Assembly: GCF_051851475.1 (NCBI RefSeq)
Contig: NZ_JBPUSJ010000006.1
Location: forward strand, 1 to 64,000
Direction of reading: 5' to 3'
Source: Carboxylicivirga taeanensis
GTDB lineage: Bacteria > Bacteroidota > Bacteroidia > Bacteroidales > Marinilabiliaceae
Length of the DNA stretch: 64,000 nt
Shown: one piece after another, positions 29,401-38,474 of the stretch
Layout of the letters: each line of letters opens with the position of its first letter
Position numbering within the stretch: position 1 is the first letter of the stretch
Made by a program: the position numbers and the translations under genes
Notes under the pieces: generated by a model
Seen by the model: the letters and a program-made list of their open reading frames with translations, nothing else
Told to the model about the DNA's origin: nothing
The model's database searches: none

Positions 29401-29907
29401 CGGATTAAAGACCACTATTATGAAATTAAGGCTGGTATTGGCCTGTACAAGTCACCGGCTCTCTACGGGGCATTTCCAACGGATGCCTACTCGCACACTC
29501 CCGGAGGAGCGGGGGTTAAGCAGCCCGGCATGACTGGGCAGGTAAAGGAAGATGTGTTGAGCCGCATGGGTGAATTGGGCATCATGATTCGGAAGGGGCA
29601 AATCTGCTTTGAAACCTCATTGATGAACCCGGATGAGCTGCTCACAACCACTAGCGAGTTGAATTGCTATTCAGAGGCGGGAGAGCCACAAGCGGTGCCA
29701 TTGCATGCAGGGGAACTGGCTTTTACCTTTGGCAAAGTGCCGGTTATTTATCAATTGCATGAGAAGGAATTGATAAGTGTTTACTATGTCGATGGAAGTA
29801 GCCGCACATTTGAGGGTAACTGTCTGGATAGAGAGGTGTCTGCTGCTATTTTTAACCGGAGTGGAGAGGTGCTGAAAATTGAAAAAACACTACTTATGAC
29901 CAAATAG
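26446..29907 (+). CDS. Beta-1,3-glucan phosphorylase, GH149-like
   Basis: 1153 residues from the ATG at 26446, preceded by an in-frame GTG. No signal peptide, so cytoplasmic. The N-terminal part has 'FISSNGALSAGRKN', 'NALFPYYTDDKIHD' and 'FKYMWANSERFGF', typical of the beta-sandwich of GH94-like phosphorylases. The central (alpha/alpha)6 barrel includes DPHDPWAYIGYWGDHQ; Asp533 in YWGDHQ is a candidate general acid. The length, well above GH94 cellobiose phosphorylase (about 800), fits GH149 (beta-1,3-oligoglucan phosphorylases EgP1 and Pro_7066), with GH161 as alternative. It would split beta-1,3-gluco-oligosaccharides with phosphate to glucose-1-phosphate, saving ATP. Its place beside GH16, GH3 and sugar transporters supports this. 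Confidence 0.8.
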   Translation: MDKKEIYLGTTSLCKGREEVDGKFVEIENEKFYKISHYDQMDDFFMSIVSDSDHWMFISSNGALSAGRKNRNNALFPYYTDDKIHDYKDITGSKTSVLVQKDKQTYLWEPFSDKYKGVYHTVRNIYKSVYGNKVMFEEVNLDLGLGFKYMWANSERFGFVKTSTITNYGNQTVLVDVVDGIRNILPYGVDYAFQNEFSNLLDAYKKHELLSASKLGLFSLSSIPVDRAEPSESLKTTTVWCYGLPNCKVLLCDRQLKAFKEGQAVQTETDIRATRGAYLINASFPLEQAEHKSWSIVADINQDSADVVNLQELILYDDAIGKLVADDIKAGTGKLIEIVAAADGLQQSNDELGCARHFSNTLFNVMRGGIFNDNYSLDAADFRLFVSQTNQHVAGKFNDWLSALPGKLEYNALIRMAETTEDADLIRIAYEYLPLTFSRRHGDPSRPWNQFSIETKNEDGSPKLNYQGNWRDIFQNWEALGFSYPAFVEGMISKFVNASTPDGYNPYRITREGIDWECPDPHDPWAYIGYWGDHQIIYLQKLLELSDKFHPGALDGLLTAERFVYANVPYRIKPYEQIVANPQDTITFDAELNARLAVQSKAIGADGKLLMDAQGQVYRVNFTEKILVTLLSKLSNFIPEAGIWMNTQRPEWNDANNALVGNGVSMVTLYYLRRFLKFWLELFKQSTVSEMPVSNEVKELLESVYALFSQKGEWLENGFSDAQRRYFADHLGKAGEVYREKIYKKGFAGEKATVTVEELQQFIELAIRYMDQSIEANKREDGLYHSYNLVAFSDNKVSVRYLYEMLEGQVAVLSAGVLNTEESLRVMDALKASALFREDQYSYILYPDRQLPLFIEKNTIPADKVLDSELLKTLLEEKRTSVITQDVKGACHFNGAIRNAEELKKALQALPQKQYASLLAKEQKQVLAVYESMFDHQSFTGRSGTFYGYEGLGSIYWHMVSKLLLAVQETYFDGLRQGVDASLLGRIKDHYYEIKAGIGLYKSPALYGAFPTDAYSHTPGGAGVKQPGMTGQVKEDVLSRMGELGIMIRKGQICFETSLMNPDELLTTTSELNCYSEAGEPQAVPLHAGELAFTFGKVPVIYQLHEKELISVYYVDGSSRTFEGNCLDREVSAAIFNRSGEVLKIEKTLLMTK

Positions 29908-29963
29908 CGCTCTTTGTGAGCGTGCTAAATTCTAAACAGCTAACTAATAATTAAAATCCAAAA

Positions 29964-31403
29964 ATGAACAGTAAACAGATAGCAATAAGTGACCGGGTAC
30001 CTTTTGTGCAGAAAGTAGCATTTGGCTCTGGTCATTTGGCTAATCAGCTCTTTCCGGCCGCCCTGGGGGTTTTTATGGTTGTGTTGGTCATGTCCTTGGG
30101 TATGAATCCCATATTGGCCGGTCTGCTCGGGGCGTTGCCACGTGCGATTGATGCACTCACCGACCCTGTTATGGGATTTATTTCCGATAACACACGGTCG
30201 AAATGGGGCCGTCGTAAACCCTATATCCTGTTGGGGAGCATCATTGCCGGAGTGTCGTTTATGCTGATGTGGCAATTGAATCCACAGCATTCAGAACTGT
30301 ATAATTTCTTCTATTTCCTGTTTGTATCCATCTTCTTTTATATCGGGTATACCATTTTTGCAACCCCGCTAATCGGCTTGGGTTATGAGATGACCCCTGA
30401 TTATAACGAACGAACTCGTTTAATGGCCGTTTCTCAGTTTATGGGACAGATAGCCTGGATGATCGCACCCTGGTTTTGGGTCATCATCTACAAGCAATCT
30501 CTTTTTGAATCGGCCCCAGAAGGCGCAAGAGAACTAGCCGTATGGGTAGGCGCGTTGTGCATGGTTTTAGGCATTATGCCGGCTTTTTTTAATAAGGAGT
30601 TGATTGTGCCCGAACAGGAAAATAAGCTTTCGACCACTGAACTTAGGACACAGGTGAAAACTTTCTTTCAGGGGATTAAACAAACTGTAAAAAACCAACC
30701 ATTTATGCGATTGTGTGGCGCGACCTTTTTAATATTTAATGGGTTTCAGACCATAGCGCAGTTTGCATTTTTCATCATTGTCTATTATTTGTTCAATGGC
30801 GATAAGGTGGCCGCTGGCAATTGGCCGGCCTGGTTTGGTACCATCAGTGCCATGGCAACAGCATTTCTTGTAATTCCGGTCGTCACCCGCTTATCGGAGC
30901 GGCTGGGAAAACGAAAGGCATTTATTATTGCCACCCTTATATCGATTATTGGTTACATGCTTAAGTGGTGGGGTTTCAACCCCGATAATCCCTGGCTGAT
31001 GTTTATGCCCATTCCATTTTTGTCATTTGGTATAGGGGGGCTGTTTACGCTTATGATGTCGATGACGGCGGATGTTTGCGACTTGGATGAGCTTAATACC
31101 GGCAAGCGCAGGGAAGCCATGTTTGGAGCAGTTTATTGGTGGATGGTCAAGCTGGGTAATGCCCTGGCTATTTTGCTAAGCGGAATTGTATTGCACTTTG
31201 TGGGCTTTGATGAAAGTTTGGATGTTCAATCGGCCAGCAGTCTGGTTAACCTTCGTCTGGCTGATATCATTATACCGATTGTGATGGCCTTGCTCGCTAT
31301 TGCCACCATCTGGAATTATGACTTAACAGAAACCAAAGCGCACCAGATTAGGGAAGAGTTGATAAAGCGACGGGGAAGTATTAAACATCAGGGAGAACAA
31401 TAA
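29964..31403 (+). CDS. GPH-family (MelB-like) sugar:cation symporter
   Basis: 479 residues, 12 predicted membrane spans. The loop between spans 2 and 3 carries the family signature 'AIDALTDPVMGFISDNTRSKWGRRKPYI', with acidic residues and RKP; 'SMTADVCDLDELNTGKRREAMFGAV' is typical of the C-terminal half. It is expected to carry oligo- or monosaccharides from the periplasm to the cytoplasm and so feed the phosphorylase encoded just upstream. It has no insertion, unlike the second transporter of the locus. Confidence 0.9.
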   Translation: MNSKQIAISDRVPFVQKVAFGSGHLANQLFPAALGVFMVVLVMSLGMNPILAGLLGALPRAIDALTDPVMGFISDNTRSKWGRRKPYILLGSIIAGVSFMLMWQLNPQHSELYNFFYFLFVSIFFYIGYTIFATPLIGLGYEMTPDYNERTRLMAVSQFMGQIAWMIAPWFWVIIYKQSLFESAPEGARELAVWVGALCMVLGIMPAFFNKELIVPEQENKLSTTELRTQVKTFFQGIKQTVKNQPFMRLCGATFLIFNGFQTIAQFAFFIIVYYLFNGDKVAAGNWPAWFGTISAMATAFLVIPVVTRLSERLGKRKAFIIATLISIIGYMLKWWGFNPDNPWLMFMPIPFLSFGIGGLFTLMMSMTADVCDLDELNTGKRREAMFGAVYWWMVKLGNALAILLSGIVLHFVGFDESLDVQSASSLVNLRLADIIIPIVMALLAIATIWNYDLTETKAHQIREELIKRRGSIKHQGEQ

Positions 31404-31406
31404 AAT

Positions 31407-32210
31407 ATGAAAGGAATGAGATATAGTAATTTGGCTGTTTTGTTGGTGTTGCTAATGGCAGCCGCAAGTTGCAGCACCGAAAAGAATTATCGCCTGGTAT
31501 GGAACGATGAGTTTGACTATACCGGATTACCCGATTCTACAAAATGGGCGTATGATCAGGAAGGCAATCCGCATGGATGGGGAAATGACGAAGCCCAGTT
31601 TTATACCAAAGGCCGCAAAGAAAATGCGTGGGTAGAAGATGGGCTATTACACATAACCGCCTTAGAGGAGTCTTATGGCGACAAAGCTTTTACTTCAGCC
31701 CGTCTTATCTCAAAAGCCGACTGGCAATATGGGAAGGTGGAAGTGCGGGCCAAGTTGCCTGAAGCGAGAGGCAGTTGGGCAGCGATTTGGATGATGCCCG
31801 GCGGGTGGTCCTTCAACGATGGTAACTGGCCGGCTATTGGCGAAATAGACATCATGGAGCATGTAGGGCACGATAAAGGAGTGGTCCATGCCTCGGCTCA
31901 CTCAAAAGATTACCAATGGCAAACAGGTACTCAGCAAACGGGCACTATCAAAGTAGACGATGCCACTGATGCTTTTCATCTGTATGGTTTGGAGTGGACG
32001 CCGGATACCATGAAGGCTTTTGTGGATGGAGAACTCTACTTTACTTACGCCAATGAAAAACTGGGGGTGGATAAATGGCCATACAACAAGCCTTTTTATC
32101 TGATTATGAATGTGGCCGTGGGTGGTGCCTGGGGGAGAGTTGAAGGAATTGATTCACTGGCTTTCCCGCAAACAATGGAGGTTGATTACGTGAGAATTTA
32201 TCAAAAATAG
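31407..32210 (+). CDS. GH16 endo-beta-1,3-glucanase lipoprotein (second copy)
   Basis: 267 residues; lipoprotein signal (LMAAAS-C) followed by one GH16 domain with E146-I-D-I-M-E151. It starts 4 bases after the transporter stop, so translation is probably coupled. It is a paralogue of the GH16 at 22130 (same length and layout, same 'LVW-DEF-Y-GLPDS-KW-YD' opening). The 'GHDKGVVHASAHSKDYQWQTG' region differs, which may reflect another chain length or branching preference. Confidence 0.92.
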   Translation: MKGMRYSNLAVLLVLLMAAASCSTEKNYRLVWNDEFDYTGLPDSTKWAYDQEGNPHGWGNDEAQFYTKGRKENAWVEDGLLHITALEESYGDKAFTSARLISKADWQYGKVEVRAKLPEARGSWAAIWMMPGGWSFNDGNWPAIGEIDIMEHVGHDKGVVHASAHSKDYQWQTGTQQTGTIKVDDATDAFHLYGLEWTPDTMKAFVDGELYFTYANEKLGVDKWPYNKPFYLIMNVAVGGAWGRVEGIDSLAFPQTMEVDYVRIYQK

Positions 32211-32232
32211 CTGCACCATTAAACCATACAGA

Positions 32233-33951
32233 ATGAACAAGACAGTTACTAAATTATCGTTTAAAGAAAAGCTGGGCTACAGCCTTGGCGACACTGCTTC
32301 CCATTTTGTTTGGGACATGGTGGGCTTTTGGATTCTGATTTTTTACACCGATACCTTTGGTATTTCGGCCGCGGCCGCTGGTACCATTATGCTTATCGCA
32401 CGTATTTGGGACATGATTAATGATCCTTTAATGGGGATTATTTCTGACCGGACTACTACCCGCTGGGGTAAGTTTCGTCCTTATATTTTGTACACGGCCG
32501 TGCCTTATGCAATCCTGGCGGTACTTACTTTTACCACGCCAGATTTAAGTCAGACCGGTAAAATTATTTGGGCAGCCGTTACCTATTTCTTGCTGATGAC
32601 TGCCTATACAGCCATTAACCTGCCTTACTCATCCTTAATGGCTGTAATGACTTCTGACTCGAACGAGCGGGCAGGAGTTAATACCTATCGCTTCATCAGT
32701 GCTTTTTCGGGGCAACTCATAGTTACAGGTCTGGCTCTGTCAATGGCTATCTATTTTGGTAAAGGAGAGTTTTCTACTAAAGTTGCACAACCCCAAACAA
32801 AAGGAGGAATGGTTGAGGTGCTCAATAGTGACAGTCTTCGTTATCAGCCAAACCCTGGTTTTATAGGGATTGATACCTTGTTTTATGCAATCGAGGATGA
32901 GGAACAAAATAGTTCAGAAGCTGCTGTTTACATTGTGGTAAGTCCCTCAAATGGTGCAGCAAATAATTCTGAGGCAATCATGGCTTTTGACTCAACAGCG
33001 ATAAAGGCAAAGGCCAATGCGCCGGGCGTTATTCCTTATCCGTTGGCCCGTGAAGATGTCCACTATATCAATGCCGGTGATGGGGAAGTAGTTATTGATG
33101 TGAGGGCAAATGATAATTTGGTGAACAAAGCTAAAGGTTATCAATACACGCTGATGGTGCTTGGCTTTTTGAGTGTGGTCTTTTTTCTGATAACCTTCTT
33201 TTCAACAAAAGAAAGAGTGGTGCCACAGGTCAATAACAATCAATCTGTTTGGGCCGATTTTAAAAATCTTGGTTCGAATAAGCCATGGATTGTATTAGCA
33301 TTGGTGGGGATTGTTTCATTTATCATGTTTGCCTTGCAAAATCTTTCCATAGCCTACTATTTTAAATATTACATAGGTACCGAAGAAAGTGTGCAGCTGT
33401 TTAATGTGGTGAGTAGTGTAGCGCTTATTTTGGGGTTGCCAATAGCAAAACCACTGGCCAGGCGCTTTGGGAATCGTAATGTGTTTATGGCCAGTACCAT
33501 TTTATCCGGAATTTTCTTCGCCTTGCTATACTTGCCCGAAGCAGGAGATTTTACAATGATTTATGTTTTTAATGTGCTGGCTAAATTTACCTATGCACCG
33601 GCTGTGGTATTGTTATGGACCATGTTGGCCGATACGGCTGATTATACAGAGTGGAAAACAGGACAACGGGCGACAGGACTGGTTTTTTCGGCAGCTACTT
33701 TTGCCCAAAAGGCTGGTTGGGGCATAGGTGGAGCACTGGCCGGGTGGTTATTGGTGCTTTTTAAGTTTGAAGCAAACACCGTGCAAACGGAGGAAACCAT
33801 TCGGGGGATAAAGCTGATGATTTCAGTTATACCCGGCATTTTGTATATGTCTTGTGCCGTGCTCCTGTTTTTTTACAGCATTGATAATAAAACAAGTCAG
33901 CAGATGCAGGCTGATCTGGAGGCAAGAAGAAATCAAATAGGTATTGAATAA
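32233..33951 (+). CDS. GPH-family transporter with a cadherin-like (Big_9-type) periplasmic insertion
   Basis: 572 residues, about 100 more than usual. Spans 1-5 and the signature 'MINDPLMGIISDRTTTRWGKFRPYI' are normal. Between span 5 (ends near 175) and span 6 (starts near 303) lies an insert of about 125 residues on the periplasmic side. Residues about 184-238 contain LRYQPNPGFIGIDTLFYAIE, very like the second half of bacterial cadherin-like repeats (TYTPNPGFxGTDSFTYTVSD). Residues about 283-297 (GEVVIDVRANDNLVN) match the first strand of the same repeats (VTIDVLANDTD), but come after it. Spans 6-12 then resume. The insert may bind glucan or partner proteins. It starts 22 bases after GH16 and 21 before GH3. 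Confidence 0.85.
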   Translation: MNKTVTKLSFKEKLGYSLGDTASHFVWDMVGFWILIFYTDTFGISAAAAGTIMLIARIWDMINDPLMGIISDRTTTRWGKFRPYILYTAVPYAILAVLTFTTPDLSQTGKIIWAAVTYFLLMTAYTAINLPYSSLMAVMTSDSNERAGVNTYRFISAFSGQLIVTGLALSMAIYFGKGEFSTKVAQPQTKGGMVEVLNSDSLRYQPNPGFIGIDTLFYAIEDEEQNSSEAAVYIVVSPSNGAANNSEAIMAFDSTAIKAKANAPGVIPYPLAREDVHYINAGDGEVVIDVRANDNLVNKAKGYQYTLMVLGFLSVVFFLITFFSTKERVVPQVNNNQSVWADFKNLGSNKPWIVLALVGIVSFIMFALQNLSIAYYFKYYIGTEESVQLFNVVSSVALILGLPIAKPLARRFGNRNVFMASTILSGIFFALLYLPEAGDFTMIYVFNVLAKFTYAPAVVLLWTMLADTADYTEWKTGQRATGLVFSAATFAQKAGWGIGGALAGWLLVLFKFEANTVQTEETIRGIKLMISVIPGILYMSCAVLLFFYSIDNKTSQQMQADLEARRNQIGIE

Positions 33952-33972
33952 ATCAATAAAATAAACGAAGAT

Positions 33973-36360
33973 ATGAGACTTGTAGGTATACTAGCATTTG
34001 TGTTTATGGCCACATTGTCATTATCTGCTCAGGATAAGGAGTTGGAAGAAAAAATAAATAGCTTGATGTCTGAACTGACGCTTGAGGAGAAGGTTTCGCT
34101 ATGTTCAGGCCGCGATGACTGGAGTACGCAGCCAATCGAACGACTGGATATTCCATGGATATGGATGGCCGACGGGCCTCATGGTTTAAGGCGCGCTCCG
34201 GCCACCAACAAAGCCGGTTATGGCGATCAGCACCCGGCAACTTGTTTCCCTACGGCTTCAGCCTTGTCCGCCACCTGGGATACAGATTTGATTTACAAAG
34301 TAGGGCAAGCTTTGGGGGAAGAATGTCAGGCTTTGGACGTGAATGTATTGCTGGGGCCTGGAGTGAATATTAAGCGGTCGGTTTTAGGTGGACGTAATTT
34401 CGAATACTTCTCGGAAGATCCTGTTCTGTCAGGTGAATTGGGAGCAGCTTACATCAATGGTGTGCAAAGTCAGGGTGTGGGGACCTCGCTCAAGCATTTT
34501 GTGGCTAATAATGTAGAAACCATGCGCATGTTTATGAATTCAGATGTGGATATGCGTACACTGCATGAAATATACCTGACACCTTTCGAAATCGCCGTTA
34601 AGAAGGCGCAGCCCTGGACGGTGATGGCTTGCTATAACCGGGTGCAGGGCGAGTATGGTACACAAAGCCCATATTTACTGTCCAAGATATTAAAGGAGGA
34701 GTGGGGTTTTGAAGGCATTGTCATATCTGACTGGTTTGCCGTCATCGATCGCGTAGCGGCTTTAAAAGCAGGCATGCACATCGAAATGCCGCATGTGAGC
34801 AGTGTTAATGATGAGATACTGCTTAAAGCAGTCCAGGAAGGTGAATTAGATGAAGCTATTCTTGATAATCTGGTGAAAGAAATATTGATGGTGGTGTTAA
34901 AAGCCAAGTCGCTCGACAGAGAAGATGTTGATCAAAAGGTGGAGGAGCATCACCAGTTCGCTCGCGAGGTACATGGACAGGCCATTACATTGCTTAAAAA
35001 TGATGAAAATGTGCTGCCTTTGAGTAAAGATAAATACAAGCGAATAGCTATCATTGGCGAGTTTGCGGCTAATCCGCGCTATCAGGGTAATGGAAGTTCA
35101 GAGGTAAAGCCTACTCAACTGGATAATGTGCTGGACATCATTAAAAATGAATATGGCAAAGGGGTAAAGATAAGTTATGCACAGGGCTATAATCTGAAGG
35201 ACGATAATGATTTTACCATGATTGAGGATGCTGTGCAACTGGCAAAGGAATCGGATGTCGCTTTGGTTTTTGCCGGACTGCCTTTGCATTATGAATCGGA
35301 AGGTATTGATCGGAAACACATTGATATGCCGGCTGCGCACAACCAGTTGATAGCTGAAGTGGCAAAAGTACAGAACAACACGGTGGCTGTTTTAACCAAT
35401 GGCAGTGCAGTGGCTATGCCTTGGATTGAGCAAGTACCGGCTGTACTGGAAACCTGGTTAGGCGGACAAGCAGGCGCAGGGGCTGTGGCCGATGTATTGT
35501 TTGGTACAGTCAATCCTTCTGGTAAGCTGGCCGAAACATTCCCTGTTAAACTGGCTGATACACCAGCGGCCTTTAACTTTCCGGGCGAGCAGGGCAATGT
35601 ACTTTATGGTGAGCGAATTTTTGTAGGCTATCGGTATTACGATGAGAAGCTGATTGAACCGCTGTTCCCCTTTGGCCATGGACTTTCCTACACATCTTTT
35701 GACTATTCCGATATTCAATTGTCGGCAAAAAAAATAAGCGATAAGGATGTACTGGAGGTCAGCTTAAAAGTAAAGAATACAGGTACAGTTGCAGGTAAAG
35801 AAACAGTCCAGCTTTATGTTAGTGACCTTGAAAGTACGCTGCAACGCCCTGAAAAAGAGCTAAAGCACTTCGTTAAAGTGGAGCTGCAACCGGGCGAAAC
35901 GAAAGAAGTGAGCTTCGAGCTATCCGGTCGCGATTTTTCTTACTATGATGCAAAACGGAATATGTGGATTGCAGAGAGTGGCAGTTTTGAAATAATGGCC
36001 GCTGCCTCATCGCGCGATATTCGTTTAAAAGCTCAGATTGAGTTGGAATCCACTCAGCAAGTACCCATGATGGTGGATAAATATACTTTTGCTAAGGAGC
36101 TATGGGATAACTTAGAAACCCGCGAATTACTGAAAGAATACATGCCAAACTGGATTAATGGCTGGGTACCGGAAGGCAAAACCATGGATGAAGCAAATAT
36201 ACCTGGATTTTTTATGGAACATCCAATGATTAAGTTTCCGTACATCACCAACAATGAAATTACCCATGAGCAAGTGAATGAACTGATCGAGCGTTGCAAA
36301 AACATTACTTATACCCCTGCTTACCGGACGTTTAAAGAAGTAGAGAATGTGTCTTTTTAG
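33973..36360 (+). CDS. GH3 beta-glucosidase, exported
   Basis: 795 residues with a type I signal peptide (residues 1-19, LSLSAQ), so periplasmic rather than lipid-anchored. Domain order differs in detail from the first GH3: 'WMADGPHGLR' and 'GPGVNIKRSVLGGRNFEYFSEDP' mark the GH3 barrel, and the nucleophile is Asp253 in VISDW. The C-terminal alpha/beta domain and fibronectin III-like domain (about 590-660) follow. There is an extra helical C-terminal tail of about 90 residues (after 'MMVDKYTFAKELW') seen in this GH3 subgroup. Likely finishes trimming of beta-glucan oligosaccharides. Last gene of the PUL. Confidence 0.92.
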   Translation: MRLVGILAFVFMATLSLSAQDKELEEKINSLMSELTLEEKVSLCSGRDDWSTQPIERLDIPWIWMADGPHGLRRAPATNKAGYGDQHPATCFPTASALSATWDTDLIYKVGQALGEECQALDVNVLLGPGVNIKRSVLGGRNFEYFSEDPVLSGELGAAYINGVQSQGVGTSLKHFVANNVETMRMFMNSDVDMRTLHEIYLTPFEIAVKKAQPWTVMACYNRVQGEYGTQSPYLLSKILKEEWGFEGIVISDWFAVIDRVAALKAGMHIEMPHVSSVNDEILLKAVQEGELDEAILDNLVKEILMVVLKAKSLDREDVDQKVEEHHQFAREVHGQAITLLKNDENVLPLSKDKYKRIAIIGEFAANPRYQGNGSSEVKPTQLDNVLDIIKNEYGKGVKISYAQGYNLKDDNDFTMIEDAVQLAKESDVALVFAGLPLHYESEGIDRKHIDMPAAHNQLIAEVAKVQNNTVAVLTNGSAVAMPWIEQVPAVLETWLGGQAGAGAVADVLFGTVNPSGKLAETFPVKLADTPAAFNFPGEQGNVLYGERIFVGYRYYDEKLIEPLFPFGHGLSYTSFDYSDIQLSAKKISDKDVLEVSLKVKNTGTVAGKETVQLYVSDLESTLQRPEKELKHFVKVELQPGETKEVSFELSGRDFSYYDAKRNMWIAESGSFEIMAAASSRDIRLKAQIELESTQQVPMMVDKYTFAKELWDNLETRELLKEYMPNWINGWVPEGKTMDEANIPGFFMEHPMIKFPYITNNEITHEQVNELIERCKNITYTPAYRTFKEVENVSF

Positions 36361-36482
36361 AACTTGATAACTAATTGGTTTATGAACCCGGCAATATGGT
36401 TATTTTGTAATAAGGTATGTACCCAGTTAAAGAAATAATCGCAGATTGTAATTCATGCCGGATTCGTTTTTTTATAAGGTAA

Positions 36483-36524
36483 AAGCGCGGCGCATCCATC
36501 TGGATGTGCCGCGTTTCTGTTTTT
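36483..36524 (+). terminator. Terminator at the end of the PUL
   Basis: A long stem (about 15 bp with two G:T pairs, G/C-rich core GCGGC/GCCGC) and a T-tract. It separates the PUL from the gltX promoter. Confidence 0.88.
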
Positions 36525-36544
36525 AAGCTTAAAATCGTACCGTG

Positions 36545-36578
36545 TTTGTAACAAATACTAAATCAAGCCCTATCTTTG
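36545..36578 (+). promoter_or_regulatory. gltX promoter
   Basis: TTTG at 36545-36548 and TATCTTTG at 36571-36578 match the Bacteroidetes -33/-7 pattern, with a spacing (22) at the long end. The start codon is 17 bases further on. Confidence 0.65.
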
Positions 36579-36594
36579 CAAAAAAAAACAACAT

Positions 36595-38118
36595 ATGACA
36601 ACTCGTAAAGTACGTGTGCGCTTTGCACCAAGTCCAACCGGACCATTGCATATTGGTGGTGTTCGTACCGCATTGTTTAACTATTTGTTTGCCAAAAAGC
36701 ACGGAGGCGATTTTATTCTTCGTATTGAAGATACGGACTCGACAAGGTTTGTAGAAGGAGCAGAAGAGTACATCAACGAAAGTATGGAATGGCTGGGAAT
36801 GCCCATTGATGAAGGCGTTAAGCAAGGGGGAAATTATGGACCATACAAGCAAAGCGAACGTCGCGAGATTTACAAAAAATATGCTGATCAGCTGGTTGAA
36901 ACCGGTTGGGGATATTATGCCTTTGATACGCCTGAAGAGTTGGATGCTTTGCGAGCGCAGGCTGAGGCCGATAAAAAGACCTTTGCCTACGATATGCACA
37001 CGCGTCAGGGGCTAAAAAATTCATTGACTTTGTCCGCTGATGAGGTGAAGCAACGCATGGATGCCGGTGAGCCGTGGGTAATTCGTTTCAAAATGCCTGA
37101 AGATACCGAAGTGAAAACCAACGACCTGGTAAGGGGTTCGGTTACTTTTAACACCAACACTTTAGATGATAAAGTGCTTTATAAGAGTGCCGATCAATTG
37201 CCAACGTATCACTTGGCTAATATTGTGGATGATCACTTGATGGACATCTCGCACGTTATTCGTGGAGAAGAGTGGTTACCGTCTGTGCCCTTACATATCA
37301 TGCTTTACAGGGCTTTAAAGTGGGAAGACACTATGCCGCAGTTTGCTCACTTGCCATTGATTCTGAAGCCAACAGGTAAAGGAAAATTATCAAAGCGTGA
37401 TGGTGATAAAGGTGGGTTCCCGGTATTCCCATTGAACTGGCAGCTGGAAGATGGCATTGCAGCCGGATACCGCGAAAGTGGTTACTTTCCGGAAGCGGTG
37501 GTGAACCTGCTGGCCTTGTTGGGCTGGAACCCGGGAACCGATCAGGAGCTGTTCAGTATGGATGAGCTGATTCAGGCCTTCTCTATTGAGCGTGTAAATA
37601 AATCAGGCGCTCGTTTTGACCCGGATAAGGCGAAGTGGTTTAACCAGCAGCATCTGGTCAGAAAAGCCGATGATGAATTGGCCGGGTTATTCCAAACTGA
37701 ACTTAAAGAGCGCGGCCATGAGGTGGACACTGCTTTTGTATCCAAAGTGGTTGGAATGGTGAAGGAGCGTGTAAACTTCGTTAGTGAGTTATGGGAGCAA
37801 TGTGCCTTTTTCTTTGAAGCGCCAACTGAATACGATCCTAAAGTGGTGAAGAAGCGCTGGAAAGGCGATGTGCCTGCTTTTATGGGTGAATTACCAGCTG
37901 TTTTGGAGCAGTTGGAAGAGTGGCAGGCAGATGCCATTAAATCTGCTATTTCAGCTCACATTGAGGCAAAAGAATTAGGGTTTGGTTTGGTGATGAATGC
38001 TTTCCGTTTGGCGCTTGTCGGTGGCGGGTTTGGTCCCGACCTGATGACCATTGCTGAGATGATTGGTAAAGAAGAAACTATCCAGCGAATTAAAGCAGCC
38101 GTTGCAAATATTCAGTAA
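36595..38118 (+). CDS. gltX: Glutamate--tRNA ligase
   Basis: 507 residues, normal length. Class I aminoacyl-tRNA synthetase motifs: HIGH-type 'PSPTGPLHIGGVRTALFNY' (residues 13-31) and KMSKS-type 'GKLSKRDGD' (about residue 263). 'LRIEDTDSTR' is a GltX hallmark. It charges tRNA-Glu with glutamate. The start is fixed by the promoter 17 bases upstream. It faces glnS convergently, with the GH2 gene in between. Confidence 0.97.
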   Translation: MTTRKVRVRFAPSPTGPLHIGGVRTALFNYLFAKKHGGDFILRIEDTDSTRFVEGAEEYINESMEWLGMPIDEGVKQGGNYGPYKQSERREIYKKYADQLVETGWGYYAFDTPEELDALRAQAEADKKTFAYDMHTRQGLKNSLTLSADEVKQRMDAGEPWVIRFKMPEDTEVKTNDLVRGSVTFNTNTLDDKVLYKSADQLPTYHLANIVDDHLMDISHVIRGEEWLPSVPLHIMLYRALKWEDTMPQFAHLPLILKPTGKGKLSKRDGDKGGFPVFPLNWQLEDGIAAGYRESGYFPEAVVNLLALLGWNPGTDQELFSMDELIQAFSIERVNKSGARFDPDKAKWFNQQHLVRKADDELAGLFQTELKERGHEVDTAFVSKVVGMVKERVNFVSELWEQCAFFFEAPTEYDPKVVKKRWKGDVPAFMGELPAVLEQLEEWQADAIKSAISAHIEAKELGFGLVMNAFRLALVGGGFGPDLMTIAEMIGKEETIQRIKAAVANIQ

Positions 38119-38138
38119 GCAATTAAAAGAATAGATAT

Positions 38139-38175
38139 AAAAAAGCCCGCATCTGATTCAGGTGCGGGCTTTTTG
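38139..38175 (+). terminator. gltX terminator (copy 1 of a repeated hairpin)
   Basis: An 11-bp stem with loop ATT followed by T-tract; the central 23 bases (38146-38168) are identical to those of the terminator at 42346-42368. The outermost pair is G:C here and T:A there, a compensated change. The 300 bases from here to the GH2 gene contain nothing else I can identify. Confidence 0.92.
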
Positions 38176-38474
38176 TGCAGGGAGCATTCAGACAGGAGGT
38201 AAGCCCTTGGCAGAGTGCGCTGAGAAAATGGTAGCGATGGCTAAGGGATGTTAAAAAATGTCATCTTCACGTTTCATACTGGTGAATGCTTATAAAATAC
38301 CTTATTTTCATGCACTGAGCTTATTGTTTTGAACTTTGTTCATGCCTCTGTCGTCGGTGTGGATAACAAGAACAAATTTTATACGGGCTCTCCATTCGAC
38401 CAAGCCCAAGACGTGATTTCTATAGCCCAATAGCTGGCAACGAGTAACGAATAATCATATACAAACACAAACAG

